Source of the DNA: an uncultured Eubacteriales bacterium
Lineage (GTDB): Bacteria; Bacillota; Clostridia; Christensenellales; Christensenellaceae
NCBI GenBank assembly: GCA_900545085.1
Contig: UQXU01000070.1
Span: 1 to 9,374, forward strand
Length of the DNA stretch: 9,374 nt
Direction: 5' to 3'
Of this stretch, positions 1-6,477 are shown piece after piece. A program made the translations under genes and the position numbers. Position 1 is the first letter of the stretch, and every line of letters starts with the position of its first letter. Below the pieces are notes generated by a model. It was given only the letters and a program-made list of their open reading frames with translations. It made no database searches and was not told the origin of the DNA.

Positions 1-413
1 ATCATAAGCAATATTACACCGATAACAACAAAGCAGTCGGCGACATTGAAAATGGCAAAGCGTACAAAATCGAATTCTATAAAGTCAGTCACAAATCCTT
101 GTAATGCTCGGTCGATCAGATTTCCTATTGCTCCGCCGATTATCATTGAAAGAGCCACAGAGGCTAATTTGCCGGCCTTTTTGCGGTATTTTATGAGTAA
201 TACTGCCATAACCACCGCGAGCAGAGCTGATATTATAGTGAGGACGAGAGTTCCGTTTGAGAAAGCTCCGAACGCGGAGCCGGTGTTTTCAGCGTATGTA
301 AAGTTTATGATCCCCGGGATTATCTCGCCCTGAGGCAGAGCGCCGCAGGTTATCCAGTATTTGGTTAATTGATCCAAAACTATGGAGGCGGCGATAATTA
401 ATATTTCAAGCAT
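1..413 (-). CDS. lspA: Lipoprotein signal peptidase (signal peptidase II), 3' end cut by window edge
   Basis: LspA is the inner-membrane aspartic protease that removes the signal peptide from prolipoproteins after diacylglyceryl modification of the lipobox cysteine. My translation gives 137 codons before the window edge; family members are usually about 150-170 residues, so only a short C-terminal tail is missing. Visible hallmarks are D14-Q-L-T-K18 in the first membrane helix, the N43-T-G-S-A-F-G block, G97-N-L-I-D101-R with the first catalytic aspartate, and F122-N-V-A-D126 with the second. Four hydrophobic stretches alternate with short polar loops, as expected. The ATG is preceded by AAAGGTAAAAGGA. 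The gene lies downstream of scpB on the same strand, but a terminator and its own promoter separate the two, so it is probably an independent unit. It was identified from motifs, and both catalytic aspartates are present. Confidence 0.96.
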   Translation of the reverse strand, partial: MLEILIIAASIVLDQLTKYWITCGALPQGEIIPGIINFTYAENTGSAFGAFSNGTLVLTIISALLAVVMAVLLIKYRKKAGKLASVALSMIIGGAIGNLIDRALQGFVTDFIEFDFVRFAIFNVADCFVVIGVILLM

Positions 414-460
414 ATTCCTTTTACCTTTCTTTTCGGCATTGTTTCGCCGTTACAGGGTAT

Positions 461-476
461 ATTATATCACATTATA
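461..476 (-). promoter_or_regulatory. Promoter for lspA: two adjacent -10 boxes, one of extended type
   Basis: Read on the minus strand, two TATAAT hexamers lie 10 bp apart. The lspA-proximal one (466-461) is preceded by TG-A, which gives a perfect extended -10 (TGNTATAAT). No good -35 is seen 16-18 bp upstream of either box. The distance to the lspA start implies a leader of about 40 nt. The call rests on consensus matching only. Confidence 0.6.
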
Positions 477-524
477 CCACGGTTGAGCAGAAAAGTGTAT
501 CTGCGCTGATGCGGATTCGGACGC

Positions 525-550
525 AAAAAAAGAGAGAGTTAATCTCTCCT
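525..550 (-). terminator. Rho-independent terminator after scpB
   Basis: On the minus strand GAGAG-ATTAA-CTCTC forms a short 5-6 bp stem, followed almost at once by a run of seven T. It starts a few bases after the scpB stop codon, which is where the protease-scpA-scpB operon should end. The stem is short, but the T-tract is strong. Confidence 0.75.
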
Positions 551-555
551 GAGTT

Positions 556-1089
556 TCAGTAATTGTCCATAACAGGCTGAGTCACAAGCTCGTTTTGCGG
601 CAGCTCGTCGAGTGAAGAAATGCCGAAATGACGCAGGAATTCTTCTGTAGTAGCGTAGAGTATCGGATGGCCGAGGGTGTCTTTGCGCCCGGCTTCGCAT
701 ATCAGCCCCTTGTTTTCCAGAGCGTTCAGCATACTCTGCGAGCCGACTCCGCGTATTTCTTCTATAGCCGCTCGTGTTATAGGCTGGCGGTACGCTATTA
801 TAGCCAAAGTTTCGAGAGCGGCGCGGGTGAGCTCTTCGTCGCTCTTTTTGCCCAGAGCCATAAACAGCAGCTTGGAAAGCTCTTGCCGTGTGCTGAGCTG
901 AACTTTCCCGTCGAACCGGCGTATAAGAAGTCCATGCCCCTGCTCCCGGCGTCGTATATCCTCATCGAGCATATCGTTCAGCTCGGGCAAGGATATGTTT
1001 AGTAGCTCTGCGAGTCTGGAGATCTCAAAAGAATCGCCCGCTGCGAAGAGTATGTTTTCAACTCTGCCAAGTATTTCTTCTTTGTTCAT
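556..1089 (-). CDS. scpB: Segregation and condensation protein B (ScpB)
   Basis: ScpB is the dimeric winged-helix (kite) subunit that binds the ScpA kleisin within the bacterial SMC condensin complex, which compacts and segregates the nucleoid. The 177-residue product matches the usual family length of about 180-200. The N-terminal winged helix begins MNKEEILGRVENILFAAGD. The second one carries the strongly conserved stretch ALETLAIIAYRQPITR, followed by IEEIRGVGSQ and a GLI-containing wing with GHPILYATTEEFLRHFG (roughly residues 91-160). The ATG overlaps the scpA stop by four bases (ATGA), and a GGGAGGGG Shine-Dalgarno lies inside the end of scpA, so the two proteins are probably translationally coupled. 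It is the last gene of the operon. I see no truncation or odd residues. Confidence 0.97.
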   Translation of the reverse strand: MNKEEILGRVENILFAAGDSFEISRLAELLNISLPELNDMLDEDIRRREQGHGLLIRRFDGKVQLSTRQELSKLLFMALGKKSDEELTRAALETLAIIAYRQPITRAAIEEIRGVGSQSMLNALENKGLICEAGRKDTLGHPILYATTEEFLRHFGISSLDELPQNELVTQPVMDNY

Positions 1090-1829
1090 GCGCCCCTCCC
1101 TGCTTTGGCGTTTATATTCATGCTTATAGTGATTTCTCCGAATATGTCGTTTTGAGCCAGCTCTATGGTGCCCATGTGCAGCAGCTCAAGCAGCGCGAGA
1201 AACGTGACGGAAATTTCTTCGCGGGTCGGAGACGCCGAGAGAAGAGCGTCGAAGGTCGTATCTCCGTGGCTGAGTGCGGTCAGTATGAGCTGAGTCTGTC
1301 TGCGGAGAGAAAAGCTGTCGCTTACAATCTGCACTGTAGGCGGAGAATCCGGCTTGCGCTTTTCCAGCCTGCGCAAAGCGCGGATATAGGCCTTGCTCAG
1401 AGCCTGGACAGTGGCGTTGGCAAACATGGGCTTGTAATCCTCGAAGGGAGGTATATCCTCCGGGAGCTTGTAGACTACGCCCAGTTCGGATTTTTGAAGC
1501 TCGGAAAGATGCTCGCCGGCTTCTTTGAAAGCGCGGTATTCGGCCAGACGCTCCATAATATCACGCTTATCCTCCTCGAGGGCTTCCTGCTCTTTTTCCG
1601 AAGGGAGCAGCGCGCGGGATTTGATGAGCAGCAGAGTAGCCGCCATCTGAAGGAACTCGCTCGCAGAGTCCATATCTATATCCTGCGCTTGTCCGACTAT
1701 TTTGAGGTATTGCTCTGTGACTTCGGATACGAATACCTCCGTTATATCTACCTTTGCCTTGCTTATCAGATGCAGGAGCAGATCGAGAGGTCCTTCGAAG
1801 CATGATAGCTTGTATGATAATACGTCCAT
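1086..1829 (-). CDS. scpA: Segregation and condensation protein A (ScpA kleisin)
   Basis: ScpA is the kleisin that bridges the SMC head domains and recruits ScpB. The 247-residue product begins with the family signature F11-E-G-P-L-D-L-L-L-H-L-I22, part of the N-terminal domain that contacts the SMC neck. The helix EFLQMAATLLLIKSRALLP follows at about 58-76. A charged, helical middle segment comes next, and a C-terminal winged helix (about 205-240, FLALLELLHMGTIELAQ) caps the other SMC head. Length is normal for the family. The ATG lies one base after the stop of the upstream protease gene and has only a weak Shine-Dalgarno, so translation probably depends on ribosomes finishing the upstream gene. 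The 4-bp overlap with scpB keeps the usual gene order. Confidence 0.97.
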   Translation of the reverse strand: MDVLSYKLSCFEGPLDLLLHLISKAKVDITEVFVSEVTEQYLKIVGQAQDIDMDSASEFLQMAATLLLIKSRALLPSEKEQEALEEDKRDIMERLAEYRAFKEAGEHLSELQKSELGVVYKLPEDIPPFEDYKPMFANATVQALSKAYIRALRRLEKRKPDSPPTVQIVSDSFSLRRQTQLILTALSHGDTTFDALLSASPTREEISVTFLALLELLHMGTIELAQNDIFGEITISMNINAKAGRGA

Positions 1830-1830
1830 G

Positions 1831-2514
1831 CTACATGAACAATCCGTAGAAAGCGGAATACACCCCTGCGAGACCGTTGATTATAGGGGAGATTACTGCG
1901 CTGATGGCTCCGGAGAATATCAGTATTATCAGAATGATGAAGCCGTACTTTTGCAGAAAGGCGACTACGGGATAGTTTTTGCGAATGAACAGACTGGATA
2001 CAACATGGAAGCCGTCCAGAGGCGGGATAGGCAGTACGTTGAACACAGCAAGAACTATGTTTAGCTGAAAAACTATATAGAACAACTGAACTATCGCATA
2101 TGGGAGAATGCTGCTCGAGGTCAGAGAGCCGGAGCTTATAAATATATTGGCGGCGAGGACATACAGCCCATAGAATATAAACGAAAGTATCAGGTTAGTT
2201 ACAGGCCCGGCGAGCGATATAAGTACGTCGTCGCGGCGGAAATTTTTGAGATTTCGCGAATTGACAATCACCGGCTTTGCCCAGCCTATGCCGAGAATTA
2301 CAAAAAGTATCATACCGATGGGGTCCATGTGCTTCATCGGATCGAGGGACATGCGTCCCATATTTTTCGCCGTCGGGTCTCCGAGCTTGTATGCGACAAA
2401 AGCGTGCGCCCATTCGTGGAAAGATATTGCGATACAACATGCGAGGAAAGTCGAAATCAGATATATGAGAGCCATCTGAGGACTTTCGTTAAACATAGAA
2501 ATTAAGTTAATCAA
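1831..2514 (-). CDS. Site-2-type zinc metalloprotease, peptidase family M50
   Basis: This is an integral-membrane zinc protease of the compact M50 group often encoded next to scpAB in Firmicutes. The 227-residue product has about five to six hydrophobic segments. H33-E-W-A-H37 is the HExxH zinc site in the first core helix, A102-G-P-V-T-N107 is the conserved AGP-x-x-N motif, and N159-V-L-P-I-P-P-L-D167-G carries the third zinc ligand, aspartate 167. No PDZ domain is present, so it is not an RseP-type regulator protease, and its substrate cannot be told from sequence. I chose TTG as the start: an in-frame TAG lies directly before it, and AAAGGA lies about 12 nt upstream. The alternative ATG six codons further in has no ribosome binding site. 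It is the first gene of the protease-scpA-scpB operon. Confidence 0.93.
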   Translation of the reverse strand: MINLISMFNESPQMALIYLISTFLACCIAISFHEWAHAFVAYKLGDPTAKNMGRMSLDPMKHMDPIGMILFVILGIGWAKPVIVNSRNLKNFRRDDVLISLAGPVTNLILSFIFYGLYVLAANIFISSGSLTSSSILPYAIVQLFYIVFQLNIVLAVFNVLPIPPLDGFHVVSSLFIRKNYPVVAFLQKYGFIILIILIFSGAISAVISPIINGLAGVYSAFYGLFM

Positions 2515-2524
2515 CTATAGTGTG

Positions 2525-2546
2525 AGTCCTTTCAAATATTAGGACT
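2525..2546. repeat. Inverted repeat at the start of the protease-scpAB transcript
   Basis: AGTCCT and AGGACT form a perfect 6-bp dyad with a 10-bp centre, directly downstream of the minus-strand -10 box, so it spans the expected transcription start. One arm also contains most of the AAAGGA Shine-Dalgarno. It could be an operator or a small leader hairpin. Nothing here identifies the binding protein. Confidence 0.4.
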
Positions 2547-2575
2547 ATTATATCGCATAGATATAGCTTTTGCAA
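2547..2575 (-). promoter_or_regulatory. Sigma-A-type promoter of the M50 protease-scpA-scpB operon
   Basis: Read on the minus strand, TTGCAA (-35, 4 of 6 matches to TTGACA) and a perfect TATAAT (-10) are separated by exactly 17 bp. The expected start near 2540 gives a leader of about 25 nt before the TTG start codon. This is one of the two best promoter matches in the window. Confidence 0.75.
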
Positions 2576-2588
2576 GGCGGAGCGGGGG

Positions 2589-2618
2589 GAATAGAGTGTG
2601 AGCGTTTAGGGGAAAATA
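2589..2618 (+). promoter_or_regulatory. Putative forespore (sigma-F/sigma-G) promoter before the DUF2953-gerW genes
   Basis: GAATA, a 15-bp spacer and GGGGAAAATA resemble the Bacillus forespore promoters as I recall them (about GYWTA, N15-16, GGNRANAHTR for sigma-F; GHATR as the -35 for sigma-G). The -10 part fits the sigma-F form at every position, and the -35 fits the sigma-G form better. No sigma-A promoter is visible on this strand. The start would fall about 20 nt before the DUF2953 start codon. This is inference from consensus and gene content. Confidence 0.45.
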
Positions 2619-2645
2619 AAGGCAAATCTGTGAAAGGGGAGATAT

Positions 2646-3179
2646 ATGCTCTGGGTGCTGATGACAGCCGCGCTTTTAGCGGCGCTGATGGCTGCTCCTA
2701 TAATAATAGAAATAAAATCATGCAGAAAGCGCTTTTTTACAATAAGGCTCAAAGTATTCGGACTGCCCGCGTTGAAAAAAACTGTATATTTGCATCTGAG
2801 AAGATATATACGTCCGGAGATTGTGCTTGTTAAACGCGGCGGGGCATTTAAGCGTATATATTCTTTTTCCCTCAAGAGTATAATCAACAAAAAAAGAAGT
2901 AAAAAAATAGATTATACTGCATTCATGCCTGAGCTTCGGTTTATAGATGCGAGCATAGTGCTGGGTGCGGAGAATATAGCCGTATCATGTATGCTTTGCG
3001 GAGTTATGAGAGCGGCGGCGTCTGCCATATCTCCGCATTTGCCGGGGGAAAGCCGGCTGGAGATTCTGCCGTGCGACGCGCCGTGGGTATTTCAAATAAA
3101 AGGACGTTGTATATTTTGGCTCAGGCCTTGGAATATTATCTGTAAACTCTTCAAAAGAGCAATAAAAAGCAAAAGCTGA
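2646..3179 (+). CDS. Membrane-anchored protein, probable DUF2953 (YtfI-like)
   Basis: The 177-residue product opens with a hydrophobic segment (about residues 1-22, MLWVLMTAALLAALMAAPIII), which suggests a single N-terminal membrane anchor. A basic stretch follows with beta-strand-like KVFGLPALKKTVYLHL, resembling the start of DUF2953 proteins, and the rest is rich in Lys and Arg. I assign DUF2953 mainly from this N-terminus and from position: in Bacillus ytfI directly precedes ytfJ, and the next gene here is ytfJ/gerW. The protein is shorter than typical family members of about 210-230 residues, and I do not see a clear mid-domain glycine-rich motif, so it may be a divergent form. A strong AAAGGGGA ribosome binding site supports the ATG. 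Its molecular function is unknown; the context suggests sporulation. Confidence 0.72.
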   Translation: MLWVLMTAALLAALMAAPIIIEIKSCRKRFFTIRLKVFGLPALKKTVYLHLRRYIRPEIVLVKRGGAFKRIYSFSLKSIINKKRSKKIDYTAFMPELRFIDASIVLGAENIAVSCMLCGVMRAAASAISPHLPGESRLEILPCDAPWVFQIKGRCIFWLRPWNIICKLFKRAIKSKS

Positions 3180-3195
3180 AAAGGAGAAGAAAACA

Positions 3196-3642
3196 ATGAA
3201 CCCGATAGAAACAGTTCTGAAAACAACCATGGGTGAGCTGAAGGAAATGGTGGACGTCAATACGGTAGTCGGCGAGCCTTTTGTAACGCCTGACGGAAGC
3301 ACTATAATCCCGATTTCCAAGGTGTGCTTCGGCTTCGTCACGGGAGGCGGAGAGTATAGCTGCGGCAAGCAGCCGGAAATAGAAAAGCCCTTCGCCGGCG
3401 GAAGTGCATCCGGCGTGGGTATAACGCCCGTGGCTTTTATGGTAGCGAACAAGGACGGCTGCAAGCTGCTCTGCACGGCGCATAGAGGAACTTTGGACAA
3501 GGTTTTGGAGCATACGCCGGCTGTGCTTTGCGAGCTGAAAAATATGTTTAAAGAATGCGGAGCGGAGAAACAGAACAAGAGCGGAGCTAAGAACAAAAAT
3601 AAAGAAAGCTCGGACGAGGAGAACAAGAACAGTGAGGCGTAA
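3196..3642 (+). CDS. ytfJ: Spore germination/sporulation protein GerW (YtfJ family)
   Basis: GerW (YtfJ) is a small conserved spore protein; in Bacillus it is expressed in the forespore and affects germination. The 148-residue product matches the family closely: an N-terminal helix (MNPIETVLKTTMGELKEMVDVNTVVGEP), then the signature region TPDGSTIIPISKV with GFVTGGGEY, then a glycine-rich G-G-S-A-S-G-V-G-I-TPVAF segment (about residues 67-81). The C-terminal 25 residues or so are low-complexity Lys/Asn/Glu/Ser and probably disordered. The ATG has an AAGGAGA site a few bases upstream, and the gene lies 16 bp after the DUF2953 gene. Its 3' end overlaps the carboxypeptidase start by 11 bp, so the three genes very likely share one mRNA. 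Confidence 0.93.
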   Translation: MNPIETVLKTTMGELKEMVDVNTVVGEPFVTPDGSTIIPISKVCFGFVTGGGEYSCGKQPEIEKPFAGGSASGVGITPVAFMVANKDGCKLLCTAHRGTLDKVLEHTPAVLCELKNMFKECGAEKQNKSGAKNKNKESSDEENKNSEA

Positions 3643-4762
3643 AACAGCGGCGCTGGCGGCGGCTCTGCTGCTGGCGCTTTTTCCTTGTACGGCATTGGCG
3701 GCGCCCTCGACGTCCGCGCAGGCGTATGCAGTAGTGGACGGAGAGACGGGCAGAGTTTTGTTTTCTAAAAATGCCGAAGAAAAACTGCCTATGGCGAGTA
3801 CTACAAAAGTGATGACCTGTCTCGTTGCGCTGGAGAGGTGCTCTTTGGACGAGATAGTAACTGTAGATCCTGCGGCGGCAGGTCTGGAGGGAACGTCTAT
3901 GTATCTGAGTGCGGGCGAAACTCTCACCGTAAGCGATTTGCTCTATGGGCTTATGATGTCTTCGGGAAATGACGCTGCCGCGGCTTTGGCGTATCATATA
4001 GCAGGCGGCATAGAGCAGTTTGCCGCTTTGATGAATCAGAAAGCGCAGGAAATAGGCGCGGAAAGCACTCATTTCGTAAATCCGCATGGTCTGCCGGCGG
4101 AGGGACATTATACTACGGCGTCGGATTTGGCTAAAATAGCGGCATACGCTTTGAAAAATCAGGACTTTGCACGGATAGTATCGACCAAGAGTATGGACCT
4201 GCCCGCCGATGACGATTCTCCGGCGCGGTATCTGCGCACGCGGAATAAAATGCTCACTATGTACGACGGAGGAATAGGAGTAAAAACAGGCTATACAAAA
4301 GCCGCGGGGAAATGCCTTGTCAGCGCGGCGGAGCGCGACGGCACGAGATATGTGGGGGTAGTTCTCGCCGATCCGAATATGTGGGAGGACAGTTTCGCCT
4401 TGATGGATGAAGCGTTTGCGGACTACAAGCTCACATGCGTGCAGGAGAGCGGAGAAACGGCGCGCGCCGTTGTCGAAGGAGGTCTTGCGGAAAGCGTAGG
4501 TTTGGAAATATCTGAGGATATGCTATTGCCTTTGAGCGAACAAGAGAGTAAAATGATAGAGATAAAGCTGGATGTGCCGGATAGCGTGTCGGCGCCTGTG
4601 AAAAAAGGCGACGTTCTGGGAAGCGTCAGCGCTGTGCTGAACGGCGAGGTGCTGATGACGGCGGATGTGACCGCTGCGGAAAGCGTGGAAGAGATTACGT
4701 TTGAATACCATTTGCAGAGAATAATTTCTCAATGGCTTTCGCGTTTGAGTCTCGGAGCATAG
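3632..4762 (+). CDS. dacB: D-alanyl-D-alanine carboxypeptidase, PBP5 family (DacB/DacF type)
   Basis: This penicillin-binding serine peptidase (family S11) trims the terminal D-Ala from peptidoglycan pentapeptides outside the membrane. The 376-residue product has a signal peptide ending A-L-A-A at about 21-24. All three active-site motifs are present: S56-T-T-K59, S111-G-N113 and K218-T-G220. A C-terminal beta-rich PBP5 domain spans about 265-350, and an amphipathic tail (HLQRIISQWLSRLSL) could act as a membrane anchor. Length is normal. The start is GTG, with AGGAG about 10 nt upstream, inside the end of gerW. Gene order resembles the Bacillus dacB-spmA-spmB-rluB block, hence the symbol, but paralogues dacF and dacA share every motif, so the exact name is tentative. 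Coupling to gerW suggests a role in spore cortex peptidoglycan. Confidence 0.94.
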   Translation: MRRKTAALAAALLLALFPCTALAAPSTSAQAYAVVDGETGRVLFSKNAEEKLPMASTTKVMTCLVALERCSLDEIVTVDPAAAGLEGTSMYLSAGETLTVSDLLYGLMMSSGNDAAAALAYHIAGGIEQFAALMNQKAQEIGAESTHFVNPHGLPAEGHYTTASDLAKIAAYALKNQDFARIVSTKSMDLPADDDSPARYLRTRNKMLTMYDGGIGVKTGYTKAAGKCLVSAAERDGTRYVGVVLADPNMWEDSFALMDEAFADYKLTCVQESGETARAVVEGGLAESVGLEISEDMLLPLSEQESKMIEIKLDVPDSVSAPVKKGDVLGSVSAVLNGEVLMTADVTAAESVEEITFEYHLQRIISQWLSRLSLGA

Positions 4763-4797
4763 GTGCGAAGGCGAATAATTTTAGATTAAGAGGGAAA

Positions 4798-5505
4798 ATG
4801 AGAATAGCAAAATTCATGGCGGCCTGCGGCGTGGCTTCGCGCCGCGCGTGCGAGAAGATTATACTGGAAGGCAAAGTTAAAGTAAACGGCAGTGTGTTGA
4901 ACGAGCTGGGTAGACAGATAGACCCGGAGAAGGACATTGTAGTGGTATCCGGAAAGAGAATAACTTTGCCGAGAGAACACGTATATATAATGTTGAACAA
5001 ACCCGTGGGGTGCGTATCTACTTGTGACGACGATAGAGGCAGACGAACGGTTTTGGACTGCCTCAAGGGTGTGGATGCCCGCGTGTTCCCTGTGGGAAGA
5101 TTGGACTTCAATACGGAGGGCCTGCTTCTCTTGACAAATGACGGCGAAGTGGCAAACAAATTGACGCATCCATCGCGCGAAGTGACCAAGAGGTATTACT
5201 GCGTCGTCGGAGGCATGGTGACGCCGGCTGATGTAAAAGCGCTGGAGCGAGGCGTAATGCTGGAGGACGGCAAAACGGCGCCTGCGAGAATAAAGATATT
5301 CAAGGCGACGCCCGAGCGTTCCGAGCTTACGATTATCATACACGAAGGACGCAACAGGCAGGTCAGGAGAATGTTCGAGGCGATAGACAAAGAGGTTCTC
5401 TTCCTCAAGCGGATAAGCGAAGGGAATTTAAATCTGGGTAATCTCAAGCGGGGAGAGTTTAGATTTTTGACCGAAGAAGAAATAGAATATCTCAAAAGTC
5501 TCTGA
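4798..5505 (+). CDS. rluB: 23S rRNA pseudouridine synthase (RluB/RsuA family)
   Basis: RluB-type enzymes isomerise a specific uridine of 23S rRNA to pseudouridine. The 235-residue product starts with an S4 RNA-binding domain (M1-R-I-A-K-F-M-A-A-C-G-V-A-S-R-R, about 1-60). The catalytic domain follows, with LNKPVG at 66-71, the motif G100-R-L-D103-F-N-T-E-G-L-L-L-L-T-N-D-G carrying catalytic Asp103, and the late HEGRNRQVRRMFEA block. An in-frame ATG 66 bp upstream would add 22 residues and overlap the carboxypeptidase gene; I reject it because the S4 domain normally begins at MRI/MRL and an AGAGGG site lies directly before this ATG. The spacing of that site is short. The gene follows the carboxypeptidase by 35 bp. 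RsuA and RluF are related, but neighbourhood and length favour RluB. Confidence 0.93.
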   Translation: MRIAKFMAACGVASRRACEKIILEGKVKVNGSVLNELGRQIDPEKDIVVVSGKRITLPREHVYIMLNKPVGCVSTCDDDRGRRTVLDCLKGVDARVFPVGRLDFNTEGLLLLTNDGEVANKLTHPSREVTKRYYCVVGGMVTPADVKALERGVMLEDGKTAPARIKIFKATPERSELTIIIHEGRNRQVRRMFEAIDKEVLFLKRISEGNLNLGNLKRGEFRFLTEEEIEYLKSL

Positions 5506-5525
5506 GCTGCGCGTGTTGGTTGCTG

Positions 5526-5554
5526 TTGCAGGCAGTTTGATTTGGTGATATAAT
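5526..5554 (+). promoter_or_regulatory. Sigma-A-type promoter for the surE-oxidoreductase-cysK unit
   Basis: TTGCAG (4 of 6 matches) and a perfect TATAAT are separated by exactly 17 bp. The -10 is also of extended type (TG-A-TATAAT). Transcription would start near 5561, leaving a leader of about 105 nt before surE. Confidence 0.75.
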
Positions 5555-5591
5555 GAGGGCGTATGACGAGGCAGTTTCGCCCTCGTTTTAA
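5555..5591 (+). terminator. Possible weak terminator after rluB, overlapping the surE transcription start
   Basis: GAGGGCG (5555-5561) pairs with CGCCCTC (5578-5584), and GTTTTAA follows. A competing 5-bp stem, CGAGG (5567-5571) with CCTCG (5581-5585), uses the same right arm. The T-tract is only four long. Transcripts coming from rluB could form the longer stem; those starting at the surE promoter would lack its left arm. The call is weak. Confidence 0.4.
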
Positions 5592-5622
5592 TGTGATAAA
5601 AGAATTTAATGTGAAAAAAGAA
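5587..5622 (+). repeat. Tandem 18-bp direct repeat in the surE leader
   Basis: TTTAATGTGATAAAAGAA is followed directly by TTTAATGTGAAAAAAGAA, two abutting copies with one mismatch. They lie between the hairpin and the surE ribosome binding region. This looks like a recent tandem duplication or a paired binding site. Confidence 0.7.
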
Positions 5623-5666
5623 TCTTCGGTTTAAAAATAAATAATGAAAGGCAATATGATTTAAGT

Positions 5667-6428
5667 ATGAATATACTACTCGTTAATGACGACGGAATTG
5701 ATTCCCCCGCTCTGCACGTTTTGGCAAAGGCTTTGAAAGACGAGCATGAGCTGACGATAATCGCGCCGGACGGCGAGCGCAGCGGCTTTTCTCAGTCTAT
5801 GACTTTTAAAGGTGAGCTGGACGTAGAAGAGCGCGAGATAATAGGTCTCGAGGATGTGAACGCGTATGCGACGAGCGGAACTCCGGCGGACTGCACTAAG
5901 CTCGGCCTGCTGCTGCTCTGCAAGACTCCGCCGGATCTTGTCATCTCCGGTATAAATTTGGGATACAACATAGGCAACGATATAGGATATTCCGGCACGT
6001 GCGGCGCGGCTCTGGAGGCTTCTATGGCGGGCGTCCGCGCTATAGCCGCGAGTCAGTACATGACGGGCCCGCTGGAGTTTGACCGTGCGGCTCAATTTAT
6101 GGCGGGTTTTGTAAAGTCATATATGGAATTGGATATACCTCCGGAGATAATGGTAAATATAAACTTCCCCGATGTGACAAAACCCGTAAAAGGCGTTCGT
6201 GTAACGGAGCAGGGCTCTATAGATTATGGCGAGTATTATTATCTTGTAGAAAAGCACTCCGAAAAGAAGTGGACCTACTGCCTCCGCGGGCGAGGTTTTA
6301 TAGACGCGCATACGACCGGCGATGCAGAATACATAAAGCAGGGCTACATAAGCATCTCGCCTATACAATACGACAGAACAAACCGCAGCATGATGGAAAA
6401 GCTGCGCCGCTACCACGCGGATTATTAA
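5667..6428 (+). CDS. surE: 5'/3'-nucleotidase SurE (survival protein)
   Basis: SurE is a metal-dependent cytosolic phosphatase that removes phosphate from nucleoside 5'- and 3'-monophosphates. The 253-residue product has the usual family length. Metal ligands are in place: D8-D9-G near the N-terminus (NILLVNDDGIDSPAL), S39 in GERSGFSQSMT, and N97 in SGINLGYNIGNDIGYSGTCGAALEA. The nucleotide-proximal ATSGTPADC segment is at 68-76. A GAAAGG site lies about 15 nt before the ATG, rather far, so translation may be modest. None of the leucine codons I read in this gene is TTA, and isoleucine is mostly ATA, which sets the native codon style used for comparison below. It is the first gene of a unit with the flavin oxidoreductase and cysK. 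Confidence 0.96.
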   Translation: MNILLVNDDGIDSPALHVLAKALKDEHELTIIAPDGERSGFSQSMTFKGELDVEEREIIGLEDVNAYATSGTPADCTKLGLLLLCKTPPDLVISGINLGYNIGNDIGYSGTCGAALEASMAGVRAIAASQYMTGPLEFDRAAQFMAGFVKSYMELDIPPEIMVNINFPDVTKPVKGVRVTEQGSIDYGEYYYLVEKHSEKKWTYCLRGRGFIDAHTTGDAEYIKQGYISISPIQYDRTNRSMMEKLRRYHADY

Positions 6429-6477
6429 TATAAAAAACTGCCGATGCGCAGCGTATAGAATAGAGGTTAAGTTTGAC

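Noticed and set aside
46..333. Plus-strand open frame of 95 codons
   Set aside because: It is antisense to lspA, which carries both catalytic aspartate motifs.
1152..1805. Plus-strand open frame of 217 codons
   Set aside because: It lies wholly antisense to scpA, whose protein is a clear family match; the frame is a by-product of scpA codon use.
3151..3927. Minus-strand open frame of 258 codons
   Set aside because: It is antisense to gerW and the start of the carboxypeptidase gene, both strongly supported. Its product is a Ser/Leu/Phe-rich artefact.
4732..4797. Upstream ATG extending rluB by 22 residues
   Set aside because: It overlaps the carboxypeptidase end by 31 bp, has no ribosome binding site, and adds residues before the point where the S4 domain normally begins.
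5587..5622. CRISPR repeat
   Set aside because: There are only two copies, they abut without a spacer, and no cas gene is nearby.
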